A stretch of 64,000 nt of DNA from Kitagawia praeruptora. Taxonomy: Eukaryota > Streptophyta > Magnoliopsida > Apiales > Apiaceae. Positions within the stretch are counted from its first letter, which is position 1, and every line of letters begins with the position of its first letter. Below are positions 36,793-47,293 of the stretch, piece by piece. The notes below the pieces were generated by a model, which was not told the DNA's origin, made no database searches, and saw only the letters and a program-made list of their open reading frames with translations. Both the position numbers and the translations under genes were made by a program. Location of the stretch: assembly GCA_037693485.1 (NCBI GenBank), contig CM075346.1, positions 94,904,501-94,968,500 of the forward strand, read 5' to 3'.

Positions 36793-37384
36793 TGTTGGAA
36801 TATGGATTCGATTATAAATTGAATTCATTGATTCGGTAAAATCAATTCCGTTTCTACTACGGATTTTTTGCCACCGCCTTAACATAATTAATTAACACGG
36901 TTAATTAATTAAGGAAATTGCCACCGATTTAATTGATTAGCACGGCTAATTAATTAAGGCAATTGTGTTAAGGAAATTGCCACCATTATAAATGATTAGC
37001 GCGGCTAATTAATTAAAGCAATTGTGTAGCGCACAAGTCTTCTCATCCTATAAATACTCATCTAGAGCATTAGGATTATTTACTCGAAAACACATATCAT
37101 CCTCTCATATACAGTCTCTTCTCTTCCTCTGGTGATAGTTTTTGCTCGTCTCAAGCTCGCTGAGAGTGACGCTCGTCTATAGCCTCACTGCAATCCGTTT
37201 TATCCTGGGAGACGTTTTGCTCGCACATACGGTGAGGGCTAATACGCTTTAAGGAGACAGTCACGCACTGGACTCGGGTTTTTCATTCTTTGTCTCCTCT
37301 TTTGTCTGTTTTAATTATACACATTACTGTTACTCACACATGCACAAATATTATACTGTTTGTATTTATCGCAGATTGTTAACA
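36793..37384 (+). repeat. R2 3' LTR (unit 2)
   Basis: 592 bases, TGTTGGAATATGG to GTTAACA, preceded by purine-rich ATGTGGGGGAT and followed by the CTTTC duplication in MATH exon 1. Confidence 0.87.
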
Positions 37385-37398
37385 CTTTCTTCTTCCAT
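37385..37398 (-). pseudogene. Gene B exon 1 start, cut off by R2
   Basis: The ATG (37398) and the first codons, read on the minus strand as MEEER, lie just right of the R2 3' LTR. The first five bases, 37385-37389 (CTTTC), are the target duplication and match 22188-22192, where exon 1 resumes. An in-frame TAA lies three codons upstream of the ATG, supporting this start for the family. Confidence 0.75.
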
Positions 37399-37660
37399 AT
37401 GTATTTACTTAAACACGTCACTCTATTATGTCTTTCTGGAATTTATTTGCTCTATATATCGCGCGCTTTTCATATATATATAGATAATGTACTGGAATCT
37501 AAAATCAAGTAGTTCTTCGAACTAAGAAGAAACAAGAAAATTCTTCTTTCAGTATCTCTCGAAGTTAACATGTGTAATAATTCCTCTAGGATTAGGAGTT
37601 GCCTTACGAATTGATTTTTCCCATTATTGCGGACCCAACCAATTCTTAAGCCTCTAGGAC

Positions 37661-38197
37661 TAGACCTGATAATTCGTTCATTTCGTGTACTTTCCTGTTG
37701 TGTACTTTCGTGTTTCGTGTACGTAATGTCAAATCCAAAATCGACCCGTTAAGGATTCGTTTCGTTTCGTGTTTGTGTACCTTTATTTCGTGTACCTTTA
37801 TTTCGTGTACATTTCGTGTCGTGTTTCGTGTAATTTTTAAATAAAAAAAAAAATTTAAATATTAAATTTTTACTAGTCGAGTCTTAAGTCACTATGTCAT
37901 TAAGAATCAAGTGTGCTCAAGTCTTGTAAAACTAAAACTTGAAACTATTTTGTATTTATCTTATGTAAAAATTATATATATAATATTATTTTAAAATATG
38001 TATTCATATAATTTTAATAAAATTATTTAAATATTTATTTATTTCGTATATTTTCGTTTCGTGTCGTGTACCCAAGGATAAACCCAAAACCGACACTAAA
38101 TTCATCCGTGTAATTTCGTGTTTGTGTACCGCAAAAGTCAACCCAAACTCGTAATTTTCGTGTCATTTTCGTGTCGTGTACAAAATTGCAGGCTCTA
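37661..38197. mobile_element. hAT-type non-autonomous element with TTCGTGT repeats (unit 2)
   Basis: Same insertion as 17568-18100: TAGACCTGATAATTCG left, GCAGGCTCTA right, TTCGTGT arrays at both ends and an AT-rich centre without coding capacity. Confidence 0.7.
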
Positions 38198-38752
38198 TTT
38201 AGGAGCATTGTACAAATTCTCTCATGTTTAGATATCTAATCATACAAATTTGCCTTATGCAGGAATTGAAGTATTGAACTGGCTGGTCACCGAAGTAATA
38301 CTAAGCATTACTTTACAACCTACAATCTAAAACGATAAAAATTTCAGTTATGCAAAGAATTAATAATATGTTAATCTACTTTATCTTATAATTTGTTTTA
38401 AAAGATTAAATAGCTTAATTTTGTCGCTCGAACAATTAATTATATATGCAATAATGATCATTGGTGAGTGTAAATTGAAAATAAGTTATTGCAAGTTTGT
38501 TCCTATTATAATTTTTCTTAAACTATTATTCTTATTATGTTTATTTCATATTTTGCGATTTAAGTTTTTTATTATTTTTCACGACCCTACTTAAAAAATC
38601 GATCGTAACAAAGGTAATTAATATGTAAAAATTAAAAACATTTACATTCATTTAAATTAAATTAAAAAAACTAAAACTAATTAGCAAAAGATCACGACAC
38701 AAGTAGTTGAATTTTCTTGAATAATGTCATACCAAGAACTTTTTGACAATGT

Positions 38753-38934
38753 AAAATGCTAGAGGTACCAAAATGGGGTACCAAAAAATTGTTATCAAAT
38801 AATGTGTTATTTTTTGATTGGTTATAGTTGCAATGGGCCCGCCAGGGCCATCCAATAAAAATATTTTAAAATGACAATTAACTAGTGTTATGTCATTTGG
38901 TACCCAATTTTGGTACCTGTGGTACCTGTAGCAC
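38753..38934. mobile_element. GGTACC-family MULE-type MITE 3' of gene C
   Basis: Duplication TGACAATGT left and TGACAACAT right (7 of 9 match). It ends about 50 bases downstream of the gene C stop codon, so it may lie in the 3' untranslated region or affect polyadenylation. Confidence 0.82.
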
Positions 38935-38985
38935 TGACAACATATTCCTCCCCTGAAAAACTGTGTCAAATTGGTATAACAGTTT

Positions 38986-40892
38986 CTAAGAAAAACTGGT
39001 GACTTCTGTCTTGATCTTAACCTTTGCTTGTATCAGTATAGTGTCATTAACTATGAAGCCGCTAGACTCTCTTGTAAGGTTACTCAGCAACATGAAACGT
39101 GCACAACCCCAGGCTTTTGCTACACCGCTAGTGATAGACTCCATGCTATCAGTACTAAACCACGATTCCTTACCTGAAAGAAAATTTAATTTTTTTTAGA
39201 TAATACGACAATTATAGCGTATTGTCTCAACAAATATGTGAACAGATGACAAAGTACTTGTATGTTGATGATGGCAATCTGATTTTTGATTCTTTATCAC
39301 CAGAGAGAACTCTGCTGATACTTTCTTCCAAGATGTAGGACTCTGAACCAACTGTATAAACAGAGATAAGCAGTCTTTGGCTCTGGAATCCCCGTTCGGA
39401 TAAAGCAGTAAATTCCTTAATTGTCAAGTAGAACACAGAAAATGTCAGCACAGGCCTTAACAAGTCAATGAGATATATACAAGGTGGTTTATAATCATAA
39501 TAGAACTGACAGCATTCTAATTTACATGAGCCACTTAGTTTTGTATGCATAAATTCAATAACTTGCTAGCTAGATAGCGTTTTTAATTTTTTTTTATTTA
39601 TTTATTTAGTTTTAACATGTTCTTGTTATCGCACAAAAGGATGATTACATATCATGTACTACTTAAAAGTTTAGCTCTCCCACAGCATAGTGAGAAATTA
39701 TCATACTTACCACTTGCATTCTCCACCTGTGAATTCCTCCGACTCAAGTCTTTGACAGTTAAGCTTTTCTTTGCAAATTTTGGAGAACTCACTTACTTTC
39801 CAGTCAAAAGTGAACTCTTTAGGATCCTCAAGCATCTTTACAGTCTCACCATTTCCGCTATTTTTAACCTTATAAACTTCTACGCCAAACACACAAGAAT
39901 CATCAACAAGATAACCATTTGTTGCAGCATTGAAAGTCCCTAAAGATATCAATCTGTCAAAACCACTTTCTTTCTTGGCCTGATGAAACCTTCGAGTTTG
40001 TTGCACTGCTGGGTCGTCTTCACAAAGAAGTAAACACAAACTACTTAGTCATGCCAGTACAAAGGACAGAATCACAATTTAAACTATGAGAAACATGGCC
40101 TTGCTTAAATTAACACAAGATGCTTGCTTTCTTCATTTATGGCAACATATGAACATGTCAATTGTCACCAAATCAAATTCTAAAATCTGTTATTAGTCAA
40201 AAGTAAATTAAGCTTAGATTAAGTGTTTAACCATACAAAGCATCACTCAAAACAAGTAATAACAAGGAAACATCACATTCATGAAGTCGTTAACATGAAC
40301 ATGGAACAAACCTTGGATGGTCAAGTATTTGTCCTTGTTGTGATTATACACAAACATTTTGTAAGTAACATAAGCCTCCCAACCAAGAGGGAGGGAGTCC
40401 GTCTTCTCTACGGCTAAGTAGAGAGAGATATGCCCTCCACCACCTCTTTTTGCGTTTCCATTCGGGTATAGAACTAATTTCCTACGAACAAGTAGAATAA
40501 CAATACAAATTTTAGTTCCTATTACGTCCTCGCATGGAGAAAAGAAAATGTGCTTTTGACATACAAGATTTAATTAGTGGAAAAAAAATGAGACTAGTAC
40601 CATGTATAGCCGCTAGCATCAAACAAAGCTGATTCATATTTTTCATCCCCTGCATCGACAAGCTTCGAAAAAGATTCTATTTTAACAGAGTAGTGAGCGG
40701 GAGGGGCATCTCTTAGATATCTCACAACACCTGCTACAAGAATTCAAAAAATACACTTCTCAGGTTAATTTTTTTCTTAGAGCATTACATAATATAAGAC
40801 GAAGGCTGATTTATATATACCAAGACAGTGCAAAATAACAAACCTTGTTTGATGTTTTCTGGAACAGGATTTAAGGTTCTTTCATCTTCCAT
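38986..40892 (-). CDS. Gene C: intact MATH (TRAF-like) domain protein, two MATH domains
   Basis: Six exons on the minus strand: 40844-40892, 40601-40730, 40312-40481, 39711-40017, 39258-39415 and 38986-39173 (TAG at 38986-38988). All introns are GT-AG, phases join cleanly, and the total is 1002 bases (333 residues). MATH domain 1 spans about residues 29-155 (HYSVKIESFSKL, LYPNGN, HISLYL, GFDRLI, GYLVDDSCVFG). Domain 2 spans about 185-325 (FTFDWKVSEFSK, LLLYPNGD, CLSLFIQL, SGFIVNDTILI). The start at 40892 is chosen because genes A and B keep the same ATG with an in-frame stop just upstream; an ATG at 40991 would add 33 residues. No BTB, protease or membrane segment is seen. Plant MATH-only proteins form clusters and bind partner proteins; some (for example RTM3) act in virus restriction. 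The exact role here is unknown. It is the only intact host gene in the window. Confidence 0.88.
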
Positions 40893-41023
40893 TTCTAATT
40901 TACTATACAACGTCACTCCACTGTATATATTTGTTGTGCAATAAAAACGAGCTTCGTGCTTTAATAGTTGTTGTTCTTGCGTTCGAGACAAAACGATCCT
41001 TTAAAGAAATTTAGAGAGGAGGG

Positions 41024-41183
41024 TTAGGTGACTTGTGGGTTAGGTGACTTGGTGACAATTGACAAGTCACCTAAGATTCTAGATCCTATCTCGTATGAGT
41101 CCTTGTACAACCAGGGTAAGGTGACAACCGACAAGTCACCTAAGATTCTAGATCCTATTTTGTATGAGTCCTTATACGACTAG
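41024..41183. repeat. Direct repeats upstream of gene C
   Basis: Two copies about 65 bases long with a period of 69 (from 41051 and 41120), each starting GGTGACAA and containing GACAAGTCACCTAAGATTC. They are preceded by two copies of GGTTAGGTGACTTG. They lie about 130-290 bases upstream of the chosen start codon, so they may be promoter elements; this is not shown. Confidence 0.6.
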
Positions 41184-42016
41184 GTGCCTTGTAGGCTATT
41201 TCTTGTAGAATTTATATCGTTATTTAACTCTTATTTTCAAGCTGTTATTTACCTTTAAATATTAATTACGGAATTAATATCTAATTAGGATTTTGAGCCT
41301 CATTTACAGGTTTTGTGTTTGAATGAGGTTAAGTCTAATTAATGCATCATTAATTATATTTTTAGGATTTATTTTTAGCCCATATCAATATTTTTATTTT
41401 TATACAATATGTTGATTCTCTCACTACACACTCGTTAAACACTCTGTATGTATGCTATCACTACGCCATAGATGGGCTATCGTTACATCTTGTTCATGGA
41501 TGTTGCTAAAATATGTTACCTTAGCATGTTAATTTGGACCTAATATAACATTTTGTTTTTTATGTTACCTTAGCCACAAACGTGATGTTACCTTAGCTTT
41601 AAAGTGTTGGATGTTAGCAACACACATGATATGTTACCTTATATCATTAATAAACTCAATTTTGATTTTTTTAACCAAAAAATTATTTAATTATTTAAAA
41701 AATCACATTTACCTTTATAATATTTGCTTTTTTAAAAAAGTAAGAGTTTACCAATTGAATGAGATTTTTTTATAATAACAAGGTATTTATTTGTTATTAT
41801 TTTTTAGGTTCTATTTATTTATTAAATGTACAATGAATAAAAAATAATATAAAAAAACAAAAAAATAATAGTAAAATCTGGAAAATAATAGCACGGTTCC
41901 CATTGAAATTTTTAGCGGCCAAATATCCCGCCTGTTTGAAAATAATTGCTTGAACACTTAAACAAAATATCTCTCTATACTCTCATTCTATCTACTCTCT
42001 CGATTTCTCTCGCTCG

Positions 42017-42019
<3 letters not shown>

Positions 42020-42051
<32 letters not shown>
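42020..42051. repeat. (CT)n microsatellite
   Basis: About 16 CT units inside the CACTA element, in a pyrimidine-rich stretch like a plant 5' untranslated region. It may mark the 5' end of a captured or element transcript. Confidence 0.8.
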
Positions 42052-42054
<3 letters not shown>

Positions 42055-44917
42055 AACCTCTCTTTCCTTCTCAATCTTCTCAATTAGTACGTTATTTTCT
42101 ACAAATTAGGGTGCTCAATTGAATATGGCTTCGGTTTGAGGCTTCAAATTGGGGTTTCTTCAAATTAGGGAGGGGTTCTCTAGTTTTAGTTTAATTGATT
42201 CAATTTTTGCACTTAAACTTCAACTAATTGCAGTTTATTTTTGATTCTAGGCCTTCTCCAGTTTGGGCTTTCGATTTGGGGCTTCTTAAGTGGATTTGGG
42301 GTTTCGATTTAAGTGAATTTGGGTCTTCAATTCGTAAGTATTACCCCCTTTCTCTCTTTTCGATTGTTAGTTTTCAGTGGATGTATATGGAATGTATGCA
42401 TCTGTTTTCAGCAGTTTCGTTATTATTATTGTTCGGTCTCTTATATCTTCAATTAGTTTTCTCAGATTTTGTATCTTGGTAGGCAATCACCCTTAAGCTG
42501 GAAGACCTTGTTTGCTGTCCTGCGCACATATGGCAACTGATGGTCAGTAAGGTATGCTATCTTCTATGAATAATTGGTTTTACTTGCATATACAATTAAT
42601 ACAAATTGTTATAAAAAAATTGTACATGTTTGGCACACTCATCGAGTCTGTGCAAACCTTGACTATGTAATATTAGTACCACATGGGTGGCTATCCAAAC
42701 CGCTGAATTACTCCAATCTTCCATAAAGGAGCAAAATGAAGCATTAACTTTTAATGGATGGAACTACATCAAGCTAGACCCTTGAATTTTCGGGAAAGAA
42801 CTAGTTTGAAATGAGTATCAGTGTCCTTTATCATAGTTATAAATCCTGGATATAAGTATGTTTAGTATTAATTGTGATAGTATTTGTATATTTGGACTTG
42901 TTTAATGAGGTGCAGTAAGAGGTATTCCCTCAAGAGTCAAGATAGCGGGTTGATCTAATTAATCTGCTAACCTCAAATAGATATTGGTTCTCAGATTTAA
43001 AGGCAATGGAAGGAAGATGGAGCAAAATGTGGTTATAGTTAAAGAACTAAACTAAAAAAATTTGTATTTACAATTACAATCAATTGATATAGATATTATG
43101 TATATAAAATTAAATTGAGATATTACTACCAAGACTGGATTTTTGAATGCCCATCCAAAGAAGCTAACCGATCCGACATGCATGTTTATATTTTGAAGTC
43201 AACTTCATCTGGTTTTAATTTGCTATACATGCATATGTAAAAAAACTGCCTTTTAATTCCTAAACATACGATGATATCTAAGTAGTCTGATTTTGCTACA
43301 TCTTTTTAGTTAATCAATTGCTTTTACTTGGTTACGCTTGCCTATCCAGATGCACACTAAGTACTCTTCAATGCTCAATTTTCTGTTTGGGATTCAGAGG
43401 TATTATGGACTTGTAGTAATAGAGTCAGTAATTGGAATACCACTTCTAGGTAAAATGAAATTATTTAGAGTCAATTCTGGATTACATATGAAATGAATTC
43501 CTTGATCTTATTAGTGTACTCAATATTTTATATATGAATTAAAACTTGTAAATCTTCCTGATGTACATCATCATTAATTCCTTCGTAGATATCCTCTTTT
43601 CTTTGAGCTTATGCATTGTTCTTTTTGTGTCATTGTTCAAGTTCTTTTCACTTGGTAACTTGTAAATTGAATATTTTAAGAAGCTTCACTACTGTTGCAA
43701 AAATATCCTGAACAAGATAAACCTTCTATTTAGTCCCAAATATAATACAATAGCTACAGGTATATTACAGATGACCATCCTTCTATTTTATCATAACTGC
43801 TATTACTTGATGTATATTCAACCTTCTGTCCCACTCCCCTGTCATATGAAATTTCTGTATCTTTTTATATTGTTCGCTTAAAAATCAGCTTATTAGTGCA
43901 ACAGTGGAACATGTAACTAGCTTCGTGCAGTCATGTTGTTTAATTTTTTGAGTTATTAGGTTAATGGGTGTTCGCGTGTTCCCCCCAGGAATAGAAATTA
44001 AGTTCATTTTTATTAAAAATGTAGTTACTGGCAGAGGGTTACCGAGGTATTAATTCATTTTTCTGTCCTATTCTTTACAGGATATAATAGAAATTCTAGT
44101 CCATTGGATGGTGATCACTTTAATGGCAGATGTGAGTCATATAGAGTATGTTTCTTTCAAATTATCATTTAATTAGGTCCATTATTGCAAAATATGGCTT
44201 CTTCTATAAGAAACAAATTCATCAGACTTTCCTTGATAACATTAACCCACATTTACATGAACATGTCTGTTTTACAGGAACGGCTTGTAAAATTCTATAT
44301 TATAATTTGTTATTATATTCATCTCCTTGAATTTATTTTATGTGTTTAATTTTGGTTGATTATTCTGCTAGTTTAATTCTATGTTATGTGTTTAATTGTT
44401 TTCATAATTTTATGTTAATTTTAGTTAATTGATTAATGCAAAAGTTTATGTTACAGCCTACTAATAAAGTTCTGCATGATAATGTTTGTTTTGTTTTAAA
44501 GTATTGTGGTTTACGACAAAGTCTGAGTACTCATAATTTAATCAATAATTTGGAACAAAATGAAATGTTGTGGAACTGGAATTTTATTATTTAATACTCT
44601 AATGGAATTATTACTGATTGTTTTTATGGTGCGGATCCAGGAGTCGTTTGTCATATGAACATAAAGGAACTGAATGCTCATAAGCAAACTCGTAAGGTAC
44701 AAGTATTGTGCGTGTACAAGTATTTGCATCATAGACTTCTATTTGTAATTATGAACTGAACCGACTGCTTTCCCTCCCTTATGTTTCTTTAAAATCCAGA
44801 CAATGATGAAGGACCAATTTGCGAATTATTTTATCCAAAAAGTGCTGGAAACATGCAGTGATCAGGAATATTCTTGTCAAAACTAAACTAACATTCTTAT
44901 TACTTTCTGAATCGCAG

Positions 44918-45207
44918 GGATAGTGAATAAAATTGCAGTACACGTACTTAAGAATGTTGAACAGGTTTGTTCTTTAGTATTTGTGTTCAGTTGTTAATAT
45001 CTTTGTCTAGTTCATAGGTGATGACATTATTGTTGATTTCAGGGAGCTTCAACGACATGCTATTTGGCATTGAATTTGAAAGTTGAAGGTGTTAGCGGAG
45101 GATACTTCACTGACAACAACAAAGTGGAAGCAAGCGAATTGGCTAGAGATTCTGAATTGGCCAAGAAACTCTAGGACTACAGTTTGAACTTGACAGATCC
45201 CAAGTAG
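44918..45207 (+). pseudogene. Captured fragment of a TIC32-like short-chain dehydrogenase gene
   Basis: Two adjoining exons, 44918-44964 and 45043 onward, with intact AG/GT borders and matching phase. They read as VLKNVEQ joined to GASTTCYLALNLKVEGVSGG, then YFTDNN and SELAKKL. This is the carboxy end of short-chain dehydrogenases of the chloroplast TIC32/retinol dehydrogenase-like group (QGAATTCY and GVSGEYFSD are typical). A TAG at 45172-45174 replaces the usual Trp codon; the old stop remains at 45205-45207. The catalytic YxxxK and Rossmann parts are absent. It lies inside the CACTA element, so it is best explained as transposon gene capture. Confidence 0.83.
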
Positions 45208-45996
45208 TTATGGAAGCAGATACTTGGAGCCTTGGTCTTTAAATATCCATCCATCATTTCTTTAAAGGCAATTGACAGTAGTTTTATAGCTTGAATTTTT
45301 ATTTCTTATATTGTTATGGATTATGGATTAGTTAGTGGATATGGTTTTTTTTATTATGAATTATGTAATGTGTTGGATTTGGAATGAAGAGGATATTTAA
45401 TTTGGGATGCATAATATATGTGAAATTTTTTCAAAATTTTCTGGAAAAAATGTTGCATTACCTAATAGAAATGTTTCTAAATAAAAGCTAATGTAACAAA
45501 AAAAATGTTACCCTAGGCCAAACAATGTTGCTAACAAAAGTGGCTCAAACAGTGGGGTCCACATCCCACAGTTTTTTAAAAAAATCTAGGTCTATAATGT
45601 AACATATATATTCAGTTACCATAGACAACATTTTTGTTGCTATAGCAAGCTGAGGTAACATAAAATTGCATGTTACCTTAGGGATCAAAGATGTTACCTT
45701 AGACACCTAAGGCAACATGCTGAGAGCTATCACCAGAAAAATGTTACCTTAGCTACTTTTTTGGCCTAAGGTAACATATAATGTACCTGTTGTAACATTT
45801 TTTTGGTGTTACCGTAGGTTGTTTATGGTGTAGTGTATTACTCCGTATATAATACAGCAAGGTTTTTTTTTTGTCAAGAATATACCTTCTCGTATATGAA
45901 TTGTATCGAAATACAATAGCAATAAAACCGAAGAAAGAGAATTAGTTTCTTTCATTCAATAAAGTTTATCATCTAATTGAAGGGCATGCATAGATG

Positions 45997-46872
45997 CAGG
46001 GCTGTCAAACGGATATTTCGGATACGGATACGGGTAATTTTTTTTGGATACAGATAATATCCTAATTTTTTCGAATACGAATACAGATATTTCGGACGGA
46101 TATTCGGATATTTCGGATATTTTTTTACAGCAATATATAAATGATGATATATATCATATTTAAAGTTTATTAATATAATATATTAATATATTAATATGAT
46201 ATATGATATATTAATACAATATATTAATATATCGTATGATATATGACATATTAATATATTATATAATATGATATATGATATATAATATATAATATATTAT
46301 ATATTAATATATTAATATATCATATGATATATAATATAATATATTAATATATTATATTAATATAATATATAATATATTAATATATTAATATATTATATAT
46401 TAATATATTAATATAATATAATATATTATATATTAATATATTAATATAATATATATTAATATATTAATATAATATATTCATATATGATATATAATATATA
46501 ATATATAATATATTAATATAATATATTAATATAATTTATTAATATAATATATTAATATATTAATATAATATATTAAAATAATATATTCATATATCATATT
46601 TATAACATATAAATCTTTTAAAATGTCTACACTTAAATATATCTAACAAAAATATATTAATTATTGAACAAAGACATATATTAATATATTTTAAATTTTA
46701 AATATTATATATAAATATATATCAGTTATTACATTTTCGGATACAGATATGTCGGATTCGGATACGGATAATATCCTAATTTTTCGGATACGGATAATAT
46801 CCTAATTTTTCGGATACGGATTCGGATATTTCGGACGGATATCCGGATATCCGGATTTTTTTGACAGCCCTA
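45997..46872. mobile_element. Non-autonomous hAT-type element with CGGATA repeats and AT-rich core
   Basis: Starts CAGGGCTGTCAAACGG and ends TTGACAGCCCTA, with the 8-base duplication CATAGATG (45989-45996 and 46873-46880). Both ends are arrays of CGGATA/CGGATATT. The centre (about 46130-46600) is an irregular TATTAATA satellite. No gene. Confidence 0.9.
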
Positions 46873-46880
46873 CATAGATG

Positions 46881-47293
46881 TCCTCGGTAATTTAGATAGT
46901 AAGACTTTAAAGTCCGAAAAGAGACTTCCCAAAGTCTTCTCACCTGAAAAAACAAGAAATCTAATTAAAAAATTATATTTATAATTAATATTAAAGTAAA
47001 TAACACAGCAAAATTATTTCTAAATTCTAATGATATTAAAACCATTATTTCAATGAAAAATAAAATTAAAATCTAATCAACTGGAAAAATAAAATCTAAT
47101 CAAAGGGAAACGCTTTGATTAGAACACCAAAAATAACCCAAAATTGGTCCAAAAGGCCGTAATAAATGGCACACCTTCGAAGGTACAAAAACCATATAAA
47201 ATGGTACAATCATACTATTTAAGACTTTTCAAAATAAGAAATTAAACCAAAAATTTAGTATCTCTGCATTAGTAACAACCATTGAATTCAGTA
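46881..47293. other. Intergenic, no feature recognised
   Basis: AT-rich DNA between the hAT-type element and the LARD. I see no gene. AGTATCTCTGCAT at 47259-47271 recurs right of the LARD at 54438. Confidence 0.5.

Larger units (their letters stand above)
22193..37384 (+). mobile_element. R2 complete with nested R1 (unit 2)
   Basis: Plus-strand LTR element in gene B exon 1. The 5' LTR is split as 22193-22231 and 29245-29801 by R1; the 3' LTR is 36793-37384. The target duplication CTTTC is at 22188-22192 and 37385-37389. The two LTRs are about 97% alike by eye, yet the interior pol is scrambled by stops. A purine tract lies before 36793. No primer-binding site follows 29801. Confidence 0.83.
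4..39576. repeat. Two tandem copies of a ~19-20.5 kb segment
   Basis: Unit 1 is 4-20550 and unit 2 is 20551-39576. They are colinear and nearly identical apart from discrete insertions and deletions. Each holds MATH exons 4-2, nested retrotransposons R2 and R1, MATH exon 1, intergenic DNA with a hAT-type element, and MATH exons 6-5. The same 15-base T-rich tract marks the boundaries at 4-18, 20551-20565 and 39577-39591. Confidence 0.9.
41459..45835. mobile_element. Non-autonomous CACTA (En/Spm-type) element carrying a gene fragment
   Basis: Starts CACTACGCCATAGATG and ends TTATGGTGTAGTG, with the 3-base duplication TAT (41456-41458 and 45836-45838). Subterminal regions hold many copies of GTTACCTTAG on both strands, the usual transposase-binding layout of CACTA elements. 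No TnpA or TnpD frame is seen. A CT microsatellite is at 42020-42051. The middle (42100-44900) looks like introns and untranslated sequence, with only short frames I cannot assign. A dehydrogenase fragment lies at 44918-45207. Confidence 0.9.

Noticed and set aside
42228..42482. 84-codon frame in the CACTA element as a captured gene
   Set aside because: Compositionally like intron or leader sequence, with no recognisable family and no splice-supported partners.
46120..46600. TATTAATA-rich tract as a replication origin or centromere satellite
   Set aside because: It is bounded by the hAT-type ends and target duplication, so it is the centre of that element.
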